A DNA stretch of 64,000 bases, from the NCBI GenBank assembly GCA_963665085.2, contig CAXXXS010000001.1:2480001-2544000 (forward strand), given 5' to 3'. Below are positions 1 to 7,981 of this stretch, piece after piece. The notes beneath the pieces are model-generated. The model had not been told where the DNA came from. It ran no database searches and worked only from the letters and a program-made list of their open reading frames with translations. Position numbers and translations under genes: made by a program. The stretch comes from G963665085 sp963665085 (GTDB lineage: Bacteria > Bacteroidota > Bacteroidia > Bacteroidales > JAAAOM01). Within the stretch, counting starts at the first letter, position 1, and every line of letters begins with the position of its first letter.

Positions 1-636
1 GTTTATAAAGTGTTTGAGTTTTTTGAGAATCCTTATAAAACATTTGTTTATAGGCATCTGATTGTTTCACCCCTTTATCAGCGCAGAAGATTGTATTCGC
101 TAATAGATAACGAGATAAAAAATGCAAAGCAAGGTTTCAATGCGTGTGTCACCTTGAAGTTAAACAATCTTGTAGATAAAGAATTGATTAACAAGCTATA
201 TCAGGCAAATAATGTAGGTGTTAAAATAAATTTAATTATTAGGGGAATCTGTTGTTTAATACCAGGTGTTGAGGGGATGAGTGAGAATATTACAGCAATT
301 AGTATTGTTGATAAATACCTGGAGCACTCACGAATCTTAGTTTTTTGTAATAATGACAACCCTCTTTATTTTCTTACATCTGCGGATTGGATGCCTAGAA
401 ACTTAGACAGGAGAGTTGAGGTTACTGTACCAGTTTTTGATAAAGAGTTAAAAAAGGAAATTCAGGAAATGATAGATATACAATTAAAAGATACAGTAAA
501 ATCCAGGGTGTTAAATCAGACGCAAGATAATCCATATAGGCAGAAACAAGATAGTCAGGATTTTATTCGTTCTCAATATGAACTTTATCTTAATTATAGA
601 GGTAAAGTATTAGAAACAGAGAAAGTTACAATGTAA
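1..636 (+). CDS. ppk1: Polyphosphate kinase 1, C-terminal part (5' end outside window)
   Basis: This is the last ~211 codons of a polyphosphate kinase, which reversibly transfers the gamma phosphate of ATP onto inorganic polyphosphate. The frame is open to the left edge, so the gene begins outside the window; the GTG at position 10 is internal. Visible PPK1 landmarks are the CCLIPG segment, the YLEHSR segment carrying one of the two family catalytic histidines, and the SADWMPRNLDRRVEV segment of the C-terminal phospholipase-D-like domain. The tail after the domain is charged and lacks hydrophobic segments, as expected for a cytoplasmic or membrane-associated enzyme. The family assignment is strong; nothing can be said of the N-terminal domains. 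Confidence 0.95.
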   Translation, partial: VYKVFEFFENPYKTFVYRHLIVSPLYQRRRLYSLIDNEIKNAKQGFNACVTLKLNNLVDKELINKLYQANNVGVKINLIIRGICCLIPGVEGMSENITAISIVDKYLEHSRILVFCNNDNPLYFLTSADWMPRNLDRRVEVTVPVFDKELKKEIQEMIDIQLKDTVKSRVLNQTQDNPYRQKQDSQDFIRSQYELYLNYRGKVLETEKVTM

Positions 637-720
637 TTATATTCTTTTCCTCTATAATATCGTGTCAATATTAATTTCAGGATTCTATTAATTTTTTATT
701 CTTTTGCAAAAAAAAGAAAT

Positions 721-1524
721 ATGGATTATAAAAATATATGTGAGCAAACAATTGAAGTTGTTAAGCTGGTAGGTGAATACATAAGAGAAGAGCGAGAAAA
801 ATTTAATGCCTCAAAAATTGAAGTTAAAGGGTTAAATAATTTTGTGACTCATGTAGATAAAAACTCTGAAATTAAATTATGCGCAGGATTGGAAAATATT
901 GTTCCTGAAGCAGGATTTATTGGAGAAGAAGGGACAACTCAAAAAAAAGGGGATGAGTATAACTGGATTATCGATCCGGTAGATGGGACAACAAATTTTA
1001 TACATGGACTTCCTCCATATGCAATAAGTGTTGCTTTAGCAAAAAATAATGTTCCTGTAGTTGGTGTTATTCTCGAAGTTGCTTCAAAAGAATGTTTTTA
1101 TGCGTACGAAGGAGGTAAAGCTTTTTTAAATGGAAAAGAAATTAAAGTTTCAAAAGCATCAAAATTAAGTGATTCACTTATTGCCACAGGTTTTCCTTAT
1201 ACAGATTATGGCAGGATGGATGAATTTATGGAGACCCTTACCTTTTTTATGAAAAAAACTCATGGGTTACGCAGATTAGGTTCTGCAGCGACTGATCTTG
1301 CTTACGTAGCTTGTGGCAGGTTTGAAGGTTTTTACGAGTACGGACTTCATGCATGGGATATTGCAGCAGGAATAATTATCCTGAAAGAGGCCGGGGGTAT
1401 TGTAACAGATTTTAATGGTAAAGATGATTATTTATTTGGGGGAGAAATTGTAGCTTCAAATAGTGATGTACATGAAGAATTCTTGACTGTTGTTCATGAT
1501 TTTATGGAAAAAAGAAAAAAATAA
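721..1524 (+). CDS. Inositol monophosphatase family protein (SuhB/CysQ-like)
   Basis: A 267-residue Mg2+-dependent sugar/inositol phosphatase of the IMPase superfamily. Seen directly: the metal-binding GEEG (residues 68-71), the signature DPVDGTTNF (85-93) and the C-terminal HAWDIAAG, near residue 213, which complete the three-metal active site. The length is normal for the family (about 260-280). There is no signal peptide, so it is cytoplasmic. The stop codon lies 1 base before the ATG of the acyltransferase at 1526, so the two are probably cotranscribed. The exact substrate (inositol phosphate, fructose-1,6-bisphosphate, PAP or a ribosome-linked SuhB role) cannot be told from sequence alone. 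Confidence 0.92.
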   Translation: MDYKNICEQTIEVVKLVGEYIREEREKFNASKIEVKGLNNFVTHVDKNSEIKLCAGLENIVPEAGFIGEEGTTQKKGDEYNWIIDPVDGTTNFIHGLPPYAISVALAKNNVPVVGVILEVASKECFYAYEGGKAFLNGKEIKVSKASKLSDSLIATGFPYTDYGRMDEFMETLTFFMKKTHGLRRLGSAATDLAYVACGRFEGFYEYGLHAWDIAAGIIILKEAGGIVTDFNGKDDYLFGGEIVASNSDVHEEFLTVVHDFMEKRKK

Positions 1525-1525
1525 T

Positions 1526-2389
1526 ATGTCAAAAGTATTAGCATATATAGGCTATTTTTTTATTTGGATGTTATCTTTATTGCCACTAAGGGGACTTTAT
1601 GTTTTTTCAGATTTTTTGTATTTTATTAATGCCAATTTTATTAAGTACAGGCAAAAGGTAGTTCTAAAAAATCTACGTAATTCTTTTCCTGAAAAATCAG
1701 AAGCAGAGATTGTTGAGATTAAAAATAAGTTCTACCATCATTTGTGTGATTTCCTGATAGAATCTATAAAAATGATCTCGATATCCAAAAAAAATCTTGA
1801 CAAGCATTATAAATATAGCGATATAGAATTAGTACAACAGCTGCAGAAAGAAGGGAAAAATATCTCAATAATTTCAGGGCATTATGGAAATTGGGAATGG
1901 TCTTTTCGTTTTCCTCTTTTTGTGAATAATGACTTCCTGGTAATTTATCAACCTTTAAAAAATAAGTGGGTAGATAAGCTTTTTGTTAAAGTGAGGTCTA
2001 GGTTTAAAGGCAAGTTAATTTCCATGAAAGAATTTTATAAAGTGTTGGTCGAAAATTACAAAAATAATATTCCTTGTTCGGTATATTTTTTAGGTGATCA
2101 GCGACCTGCCGGGGCAAAGAATATACATTATTGGAGAAAATTTCTAAACCAGGATTCAGGATTTTTTATGGGGCCGGAAAAGGTTGCCAGAAAATACAAT
2201 CATGCTGTTATATTTATGGATATTCGTAAGCAGAAGCGTGGCGAATACCTCATATCTTTTGAATTGATTTTTAAAGATGGGGCCAATACTAAACAGCATG
2301 AAATTCTTGATGGGTTCATTGATAGATTAGAATCTGTTATTAGGGAAGTTCCTGAATATTGGTTGTGGTCACACAATAGATGGAAATAA
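1526..2389 (+). CDS. Lysophospholipid/lipid A acyltransferase, LpxL (HtrB) family
   Basis: A 287-residue membrane-associated acyltransferase of the lipid A late acyltransferase family, which adds a secondary acyl chain to lipid A or a related lipid at the inner membrane. A hydrophobic N-terminal segment (about residues 5-35) is the membrane anchor. The catalytic H(X4)E motif is visible as GHYGNWEW with H119 and E124. The ATG at 1526 is preferred over an upstream ATG at 1490, which would overlap the phosphatase and place a charged tail before the hydrophobic helix. It sits directly downstream of the phosphatase and 24 bp before a glycosyltransferase, consistent with a small envelope-building operon. 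Bacteroidota often have divergent members, so acyl and acceptor specificity are unknown. Confidence 0.9.
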   Translation: MSKVLAYIGYFFIWMLSLLPLRGLYVFSDFLYFINANFIKYRQKVVLKNLRNSFPEKSEAEIVEIKNKFYHHLCDFLIESIKMISISKKNLDKHYKYSDIELVQQLQKEGKNISIISGHYGNWEWSFRFPLFVNNDFLVIYQPLKNKWVDKLFVKVRSRFKGKLISMKEFYKVLVENYKNNIPCSVYFLGDQRPAGAKNIHYWRKFLNQDSGFFMGPEKVARKYNHAVIFMDIRKQKRGEYLISFELIFKDGANTKQHEILDGFIDRLESVIREVPEYWLWSHNRWK

Positions 2390-2413
2390 TAATTTGAAGG
2401 ATTTTAATTAATA

Positions 2414-3460
2414 ATGACAGAGATAGCAGTTGTACTTCTTAATTGGAATGGAAGAGATTTTTTAAAAAAGTATCTGCCTTCTGTTATAGAGCATTCTACA
2501 ACAGCGAATACCGAGGTTATTGTTGTTGATAATAATTCTTCTGACGATTCCATAGAGGTTTTACGGGATGACTTTCCCAAAGTAAAAGTAATACAGTTAG
2601 ATAAAAATTACGGATTTGCAGGTGGTTATGCAAAAGGACTAAAAGAAATCCGGTCTAAATATTTTGTCCTGTTAAATACAGATGTTGAGGTAACACAGAA
2701 TTGGTTAGGCCCATTATATAATTTTCTTGAAGATAACTTAGATGTAGGAGCATGTCAGCCTAAACTTAAGGCATATTACAATAAAGCATATTTTGAATAT
2801 TCAGGAGCAGCCGGAGGTTTTCTTGATAAATATGGATATCCTTTTTGTCGAGGTCGTATATTCAACACACTTGAGGAAGACAAAGGTCAATACGAAAGTC
2901 AAAGTGAAATATTTTGGGCTAGTGGGGCATGCTTATTTATCCGATCAGATGTTTACTTTGAAGCAGGAGGTTTAGATGATCGCTTTTTTGCTCACATGGA
3001 GGAAATAGATCTCTGCTGGAGAATTAATAATCTGGGATATAAAATATTCTATCTGCCTCAATCAACAGTATACCATGTTGGTGGAGGAACATTACCAAAG
3101 GAAAATCCTTATAAAACCTACCTAAATTTTAGAAATAGTTTATATAATCTATATAAGAACACGCCTAAAAGTCAATTTAAAAAAATCTTTATAGGAAAGA
3201 TATTGCTGGATATGCTTGCCCTCATAAAATATTGTTTAACATTCTCATTCCAATTCTGTTTTTCAATACTAAGAGGATATAAAGATTTTGTTAAGATACG
3301 AAAAGAACTGTCAAAAGAAAGACAGCAGGAGATGGTAAGCAATACTTTGCTCTATCAAAAAAGTATTGCTGTGGATTATTTTTTCAGGAGTAAGAAGAAA
3401 TTTACGGATTTAGATTTCTGGCAAGATGGATTGGGTAATCCAGATCGATCCATACCCTAA
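2414..3460 (+). CDS. Glycosyltransferase family 2
   Basis: A 348-residue GT-A fold glycosyltransferase of the rhamnosyltransferase-like GT2 branch. Seen: the nucleotide-sugar site VVDNNSSDDS (37-46), the LLNTDVEV metal-binding DxD-like strand (86-93), and the acceptor-side stretch with GGLDDRFFAHMEEIDLCWR. The C-terminal part contains a hydrophobic stretch after residue ~260 that may attach it to the inner membrane. It probably adds sugars to a lipid-linked or surface glycan, in keeping with the preceding acyltransferase. Its last 59 bases overlap the convergent outer-membrane protein gene on the other strand. Donor and acceptor are unknown. Confidence 0.92.
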   Translation: MTEIAVVLLNWNGRDFLKKYLPSVIEHSTTANTEVIVVDNNSSDDSIEVLRDDFPKVKVIQLDKNYGFAGGYAKGLKEIRSKYFVLLNTDVEVTQNWLGPLYNFLEDNLDVGACQPKLKAYYNKAYFEYSGAAGGFLDKYGYPFCRGRIFNTLEEDKGQYESQSEIFWASGACLFIRSDVYFEAGGLDDRFFAHMEEIDLCWRINNLGYKIFYLPQSTVYHVGGGTLPKENPYKTYLNFRNSLYNLYKNTPKSQFKKIFIGKILLDMLALIKYCLTFSFQFCFSILRGYKDFVKIRKELSKERQQEMVSNTLLYQKSIAVDYFFRSKKKFTDLDFWQDGLGNPDRSIP

Positions 3461-4424
3461 TTGCCTGCGCATGATCAATTGTGCTGTCTACAACATGCAA
3501 TGTATATACAATCTCTCCTTTTATATTTTTCTTGTTCCATAGGTTAATCGTAAGATCCCATCTGCTATAATTACCTGCAGTATAGAATTTATCGCCATAA
3601 AACATATTCTGTTTTTCTCCAAGATAAAGGAGCCCGCTTAGCATGAAACGATTATAGCTTATATTTCCTTCAATAAGGGCACCGATTGGAGTTTGCCAGC
3701 TATAAACACTTCGTATTCTATCTACCCCTAACATTGCCCCCAAAGAAAATGAGGCTGAATCAAAAAAAGAGAAGGATTCTATTTTTTTTCCTGCTTCCAG
3801 GATAGCGCCAAAATTATCTCTGATATGCTCATCCGGACCACTTTGCTCTGTTAACGAATAATGAAGTATTAGAAGTTGATGTTTGATAAAGAAAGGATTA
3901 AGGTCTATTAAACCAGATTGTCCAACAAGAAAAGTCTCTCTGACAGTATATGACTGAAGGCTCGTCCAGTCAATCCAAATTTGTTCTGAGGCGTTATTAA
4001 ATTTTTTGCTATAAAAAATTCCTTCAACATAAGGTCTTGAATACAACAATGTATCGTTTAATAATATTCTATGAAAATTAATTAGATTTTCTCTTTTAAA
4101 AATACCAAAATAGAACTCATCACTTTCACCCTGATAATGATAATTTGCATGAAATTTTGGTTTACTCAAGTTTTCAATATCTCCAAATTCATAGAAATAA
4201 TTTAATCCAATATTTATATTATTATTTCCAGATTTAAAATTTAGATCAGTGTTTAATAATGATCCAAATACAGTGTAATCAGGAGAGTACTTCGTAAAGA
4301 ATTCTCTGTTGTCGAGAATTCCTTTAAAACCGATATTGTAGTTAATTTCTTGAGATATAGATTTTTGTGTAAAAACAAAAAGTGCTATAATAGGTATATA
4401 AAGGTGTTTACAGAAAAAATTCAT
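3402..4424 (-). CDS. Predicted outer-membrane beta-barrel protein of unknown function
   Basis: A 340-residue exported protein that I do not recognise as a named family. Residues 1-24 form a typical Sec signal peptide ending in a SISQ-E cleavage-like site. The mature protein is rich in alternating aromatic/polar strands (for example NINIGLNYFYEFG and FHANYHYQGESDEFYFGIFKRE), as seen in transmembrane beta-barrels of the Gram-negative outer membrane. There is no T9SS tail. It is transcribed towards the glycosyltransferase, with which it shares 59 bp at the 3' ends, and away from the response regulator at 4535, with which it shares a 110-bp upstream region containing a perfect 18-bp palindrome. 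Confidence 0.75.
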   Translation of the reverse strand: MNFFCKHLYIPIIALFVFTQKSISQEINYNIGFKGILDNREFFTKYSPDYTVFGSLLNTDLNFKSGNNNINIGLNYFYEFGDIENLSKPKFHANYHYQGESDEFYFGIFKRENLINFHRILLNDTLLYSRPYVEGIFYSKKFNNASEQIWIDWTSLQSYTVRETFLVGQSGLIDLNPFFIKHQLLILHYSLTEQSGPDEHIRDNFGAILEAGKKIESFSFFDSASFSLGAMLGVDRIRSVYSWQTPIGALIEGNISYNRFMLSGLLYLGEKQNMFYGDKFYTAGNYSRWDLTINLWNKKNIKGEIVYTLHVVDSTIDHAQAIRVWIDLDYPIHLARNLNP

Positions 4425-4482
4425 AATTCATTTTAAAGATTTTGATTATTACAAATATATTTTTTTTATTTGCATAGAATGA

Positions 4483-4500
4483 AATTACAACGTTGTAATT
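4483..4500. promoter_or_regulatory. Perfect 18-bp palindrome between divergent genes (candidate operator)
   Basis: The sequence AATTACAACGTTGTAATT reads identically on both strands. It lies between the divergent barrel gene (starts 4424, minus) and the response regulator gene (starts 4535, plus), 34 bp before the latter's ATG. Its position and symmetry suggest a dimeric regulator site. No regulator can be named; the response regulator itself has no DNA-binding domain. Confidence 0.5.
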
Positions 4501-4534
4501 GTTCGATACTAAATTAAGCTATTAGCAAAAATTA

Positions 4535-4951
4535 ATGCAAAAAGATTGGTCCAACCATACTGTTTTAGTTGTTGAGGATGATCATATCAGCAAAAAATAC
4601 TTTGATATTATTTTAAAATCAACAAAAATTAAGATAATTCATGTATCTGATGGAGTATCTGCTTTTGCCAGATGTATTAAAGATTCTTCAATTTCTTTGG
4701 TTTTAATGGATATTAAAATACCCCGATTGAATGGACGAGAAGCTACCAGGCTAATAAAAAAATATCGTCCTTACATTCCTGTAATAGCACAAACAGCATC
4801 TGCATTTAATTTTGAGAAAGAACTTTGCCTTAAATTTGGTTGTGATGGATTTATAGCTAAACCAATTATTCCAAATGAACTTTTAATGTTAATGGAAAAA
4901 GTTTTGATTTTAAGTGCTGTCAGCTCTGTAAATCAATTAGCAAGTGCCTAA
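4535..4951 (+). CDS. Stand-alone response regulator receiver domain (CheY-like)
   Basis: A 138-residue single-domain receiver protein. The acidic pocket is seen at E14-D15-D16, the phosphoacceptor is D59 in VLMDIKIPRLNG, the conserved threonine is in AQTAS, and the conserved lysine is in IAKPI. There is no output domain, so it probably acts by protein-protein contact or as a phosphorelay intermediate. The close match to receiver domains of hybrid histidine kinases suggests it takes phosphate from a kinase encoded elsewhere. No kinase is adjacent. The last four bases overlap the end of the convergent YD-repeat gene. Confidence 0.92.
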   Translation: MQKDWSNHTVLVVEDDHISKKYFDIILKSTKIKIIHVSDGVSAFARCIKDSSISLVLMDIKIPRLNGREATRLIKKYRPYIPVIAQTASAFNFEKELCLKFGCDGFIAKPIIPNELLMLMEKVLILSAVSSVNQLASA

Positions 4952-5922
4952 TAATTCTCGTATTGGTATTTATATACGTATTGTGAATTAAATTGGGCAA
5001 AATAACAGTTAGCTTCAATTAAATTACCAGAACTGCTGTATTTATATTTTTTGAATGAGTATTTATTTTTACTTTCATTAAACCATTGCTCTTGTACAAG
5101 TAACCCCCTTGTGTCATAAGTATAGATGTTGTTAGTAAAAGCATTGCTTCCTGGTTTTTCATAAACAATTTTGATTAGATTATCAGAATTATCATATGTA
5201 AATGTTTTCTTAATATTTAATCTGCCATATGAATTTTGTTCCTCTTCAATAGCACGTCCTTTGCTGTCGTATTTATACTTAAAATCTTTTTTTAAGCTGC
5301 CATCTGCACCATAGGTTGTTTCTTGTAGCAGGTTATCTTTTGAATCATATGTTTTTGAGATTTTTCCAGTTTGTTGGTTCGATCCATTGTAGATTATAAT
5401 TTCTCTGATATTGCCGGCATTTGATATTACCCTTTTTTCTGTTAACTCATTGTTACTGTAATAATATATTTCACTTAGCTCTCCGTTGCTGTTGTATTTG
5501 TAATAAGTAGAATAATCTCCTGCATTTCCTTGTTGTCCCCGTTCATTTACTTTATTTCCTTTTGGATCATATTTAGTGTATGTTTTTACAGTATACATTT
5601 TTCTTTTTCCATCGTATTTGGAAAACTCAACTTGATTTCCTTTTGGGTCATACTTGCTGTTTTCATATGTTGAAGTATCACCGTTAAACCGATAAGATAA
5701 TTTAGAAAGGATGTTACCATTATTATCAAATTTGGTTACTGATATTTTAGTTCCGTTAGCATCTACCTTTCCATCGCTATATGAATGTTCCCATTCAGTT
5801 TTTACTTTTATATTGTTTTTGGCTACCCGCTCTTTTTCAGTGTCTTCAATTAGATATTGACCAGAAGCATTAAGCGTGTAGATCAGAAGAAGTAAACAAT
5901 ACTTAACATGTTTTAAAGCCAT
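4948..5922 (-). CDS. Secreted YD-repeat-like protein
   Basis: A 324-residue exported protein with an N-terminal hydrophobic signal (about residues 8-22, ending ASGQ). The rest consists of repeated units such as YDPKGNQVEFSKYDGK, YDPKGNKVNERGQQG, YDSKDNLLQETTYG and YDSKGRAIEEEQNSYG, in which a tyrosine-aspartate (YD) core recurs every ~20-25 residues. This resembles YD/RHS repeats, which build beta-sheet shells or fibres. It lacks an RHS core cap, a toxin tip and a T9SS tail, so it is not an obvious polymorphic toxin. Its role is unknown; it may be periplasmic or surface-exposed. Confidence 0.8.
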   Translation of the reverse strand: MALKHVKYCLLLLIYTLNASGQYLIEDTEKERVAKNNIKVKTEWEHSYSDGKVDANGTKISVTKFDNNGNILSKLSYRFNGDTSTYENSKYDPKGNQVEFSKYDGKRKMYTVKTYTKYDPKGNKVNERGQQGNAGDYSTYYKYNSNGELSEIYYYSNNELTEKRVISNAGNIREIIIYNGSNQQTGKISKTYDSKDNLLQETTYGADGSLKKDFKYKYDSKGRAIEEEQNSYGRLNIKKTFTYDNSDNLIKIVYEKPGSNAFTNNIYTYDTRGLLVQEQWFNESKNKYSFKKYKYSSSGNLIEANCYFAQFNSQYVYKYQYENY

Positions 5923-6051
5923 GTTATTAACTATTTAATGTACATTAATTTTAAACATTACCATAAAGTTAAAAGAATTATCATAATAATAATAATAATC
6001 AAAACTCTTTTTTGCTGAAATACACAATGAAAAGTTTAACGTAAGATTATG

Positions 6052-6891
6052 CTAGAAGTTATATTTTTTATTGTCTGGATTAAAATCGTTCTCTACAAGT
6101 GGCGGATTTATCATGACATTTGTATAATAATATTCTTCATATAATCCTTTTTCGTCGTAAATATGGATACTTCTGGGTAAATGATTTTTTATATCAAGGT
6201 TTATTATAACTTTTTTACCATAGTCACTGGGAATTTTTAGGTTTTTGTTGGTTTTTACTTCATCGAAATCAATAAGGCCGGGATTCTTTTCAATCAACAT
6301 ATAATCATTTACATAAAATTTTTTTGCAAGTTCAGTTAGTGTTATTTCATTTTTCGTTATATAATTAAAGTATTCAAAAGATGGACTTGTATACATAATT
6401 TGATGGCACTGATAGCCGTTTATCGTTTTTATTCCGTTGTAAGAGAGTATCTCATCAACCTTATTGTAATTTTTATTTATCAGATAGCGAACGATATTTG
6501 AGAAATTTCGATATCCGGAATCAAATATTGAATGATGATAATCTTTTCTCATTAAGTTACTATTGGGATCAATAGATAATGTTACCCATGGGAAACTATT
6601 CGTATTTACCCATGCTTTATTGTTATTTTTATTCTCAGAATAGAGTATTTCCATTCCCTCTATCGGAATTTCCTGCTTCATATATAGTTGAAAAGGTGAA
6701 TAAGATATCATAAAGTCACTTTTGCTTTTAGACATCTTCCCATCTATTCGTTCGTTCATGACCATTGTAAGTTTAAGACTTTTAATCTTTGCTTCTTCAT
6801 CGATCATTTTCTGGATTAGCTCAATAGGGGATTGGCTGTATGATGTTTGGAAAATAACAGAGATAATATAGAATAGGATTTTTTTTTTCAT
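6052..6891 (-). CDS. DUF1571 family exported protein
   Basis: A protein of about 279 residues from the ATG at 6891, which begins with a signal peptide (KKKILFYIISVIFQTSYSQ). An upstream ATG at 6948 would add 19 residues before the signal and is less likely. The mature region from IELIQKMIDEEAKIKSLKL through the C-terminal NPPLVENDFNPDN fits the DUF1571 pattern, a lipoprotein-localisation (LolA)-like fold family common in Bacteroidota. A segment from ITLTELAKKFYVNDYMLIEK resembles a LysM-type insertion. The biochemical role is not known; a periplasmic lipid- or lipoprotein-handling role is inference from fold resemblance only. Confidence 0.72.
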   Translation of the reverse strand: MKKKILFYIISVIFQTSYSQSPIELIQKMIDEEAKIKSLKLTMVMNERIDGKMSKSKSDFMISYSPFQLYMKQEIPIEGMEILYSENKNNNKAWVNTNSFPWVTLSIDPNSNLMRKDYHHSIFDSGYRNFSNIVRYLINKNYNKVDEILSYNGIKTINGYQCHQIMYTSPSFEYFNYITKNEITLTELAKKFYVNDYMLIEKNPGLIDFDEVKTNKNLKIPSDYGKKVIINLDIKNHLPRSIHIYDEKGLYEEYYYTNVMINPPLVENDFNPDNKKYNF

Positions 6892-6980
6892 GTGTTTATA
6901 TTTTTTAGCAACATTATAATTTATTTTTGATTGTTCACAAAGTACCAATTTGTATTGATTTAAAATTTAACAGAAAAATT

Positions 6981-7553
6981 ATGATACAAGATTTAATTTT
7001 AAAGAACAGAAGTTACAGAAGATTTTATGAATCAGAAAAAATCTCTATAGAGGATTTGTATTCTTTCATAAATCTGGCACGATTGTCTCCTTCTGCAAAA
7101 AACATGCAACCTTTAAAATATATAATCTCAAATGATGAGGAAAAAAATGAGATGATTTTTCAAACACTTATGTGGGCTGGGTATTTAAAGAATTGGAATG
7201 GGCCAGAGAAAGGAGAAAGGCCATCTGCTTATATTGTTATATTAAAAGATACCAGTTTGTCGGATAATATTTTTTGTGATGATGGTATTGCCATACAAAG
7301 TATGTTGTTAGGAGCTGTAGGGAAAGGATTTGGTGGTTGTATAATCGGTTCGGTAAATAGAAAAAAGTTACAAGAAAGCCTGGAAATCCCGGAACATTTG
7401 GATATTTTGTATGTATTGGCACTGGGCAAACCTAAAGAAGAGGTAGTGATAGAGGAATTAGGGGAAGATGGAGATATTAAATATTGGCGGGATAAAGATG
7501 GTGTTCATCATGTTCCTAAACGGGAACTTAGCGATTTAATACTTATGCTATAA
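6981..7553 (+). CDS. Nitroreductase family protein
   Basis: A 190-residue FMN-dependent oxidoreductase of the nitroreductase superfamily. Seen: the N-terminal RSYRRFYES (FMN phosphate-binding arginines), LSPSAKNMQPLKY, and the C-terminal LGKPKEE motif. The ATG at 6981 gives the typical N-terminus; an in-frame upstream start at 6927 overlaps the divergent DUF1571 gene region. The C-terminus ends in a KYWRDKDGVHHVPKR segment seen in Bacteroidota members of the family. The physiological substrate is unknown. Confidence 0.93.
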   Translation: MIQDLILKNRSYRRFYESEKISIEDLYSFINLARLSPSAKNMQPLKYIISNDEEKNEMIFQTLMWAGYLKNWNGPEKGERPSAYIVILKDTSLSDNIFCDDGIAIQSMLLGAVGKGFGGCIIGSVNRKKLQESLEIPEHLDILYVLALGKPKEEVVIEELGEDGDIKYWRDKDGVHHVPKRELSDLILML

Positions 7554-7555
7554 CA

Positions 7556-7594
7556 CGAAAGGTCCCTAAAAAGGAACCTTCGGTATTATATTTT
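7556..7594 (+). terminator. Probable terminator after the nitroreductase gene
   Basis: A hairpin with arms CGAAAGGTCCCT and AGGAACCTTCG around an AAAA loop begins 3 bp after the nitroreductase stop and is followed by a T-rich tract. One bulge and one mismatch weaken it. It separates the nitroreductase from the convergent THX gene. Confidence 0.5.
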
Positions 7595-7715
7595 ACTCTT
7601 CAGTTGATTTTTCAACTTCCGGACTTTTGTACGTATTAGTCTTTCTTGGCCTACTATTGCCATAACTGCTTTTGAATAGCTTACCTTTTTTTGTCTTTCT
7701 GTCTCCTTTTCCCAT
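7593..7715 (-). CDS. 30S ribosomal protein THX
   Basis: A 40-residue, very basic protein. The N-terminal MGKGDRKTKKGKLFKSSYGN, followed by SRPRK, matches the small 30S THX (bTHX) protein found in Thermus and Bacteroidota, which binds in the head of the 30S subunit. The C-terminus (SPEVEKSTEE) is an acidic extension. It is too short for many gene callers. The gene stands alone between the nitroreductase and the giant PKD gene. Assignment rests on the characteristic MGKGD(R/K)(K/R)T start and the following SYG motif. Confidence 0.88.
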   Translation of the reverse strand: MGKGDRKTKKGKLFKSSYGNSRPRKTNTYKSPEVEKSTEE

Positions 7716-7802
7716 TTTAAAGAAATTTTAATTTTTAATATAAGGTTTGCAAAATTAAAAATATCCTCTAAAGCATAAAAATAAATTAGAGAAATATTAT
7801 GT

Positions 7803-7961
7803 TCAATTTTTTGTTAAAAAAAATGCAACTCTAGAATCCCTCAAATAATCCCGAGAAAGTGCAATTTGTAGCTGTAATTTCTTTTTTTTATATTTTATAA
7901 CAAAATCTGTTGATAGATCGGATTTGTTTTCTCCAACTTCAGTATTGTTATTTTCTAACAT
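7803..7961 (-). CDS. Possible small ORF of 52 residues
   Basis: An ATG-started frame of 52 codons lies 20 bp downstream of the giant PKD gene on the same strand. It encodes a polar N-terminus, a KYKKKK basic patch and a helix-like tail LQLQIALSRDYLRDSR. It resembles nothing I know. The region otherwise holds no gene, so it is recorded as a weak candidate only; it may equally be chance. Confidence 0.25.
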   Translation of the reverse strand: MLENNNTEVGENKSDLSTDFVIKYKKKKLQLQIALSRDYLRDSRVAFFLTKN

Positions 7962-7981
7962 GAGATTGTCGAATTTAAAGC

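Noticed and set aside
4948..5922. YD-repeat protein as an RHS polymorphic toxin
   Set aside because: Too short, no RHS core (PxxxxDPxGL) or toxin tip, and no immunity gene beside it.
5983..5999. Short (ATA)n simple repeat
   Set aside because: Only 17 bp, in a gene spacer of an AT-rich genome; no structural or positional reason to assign a function.
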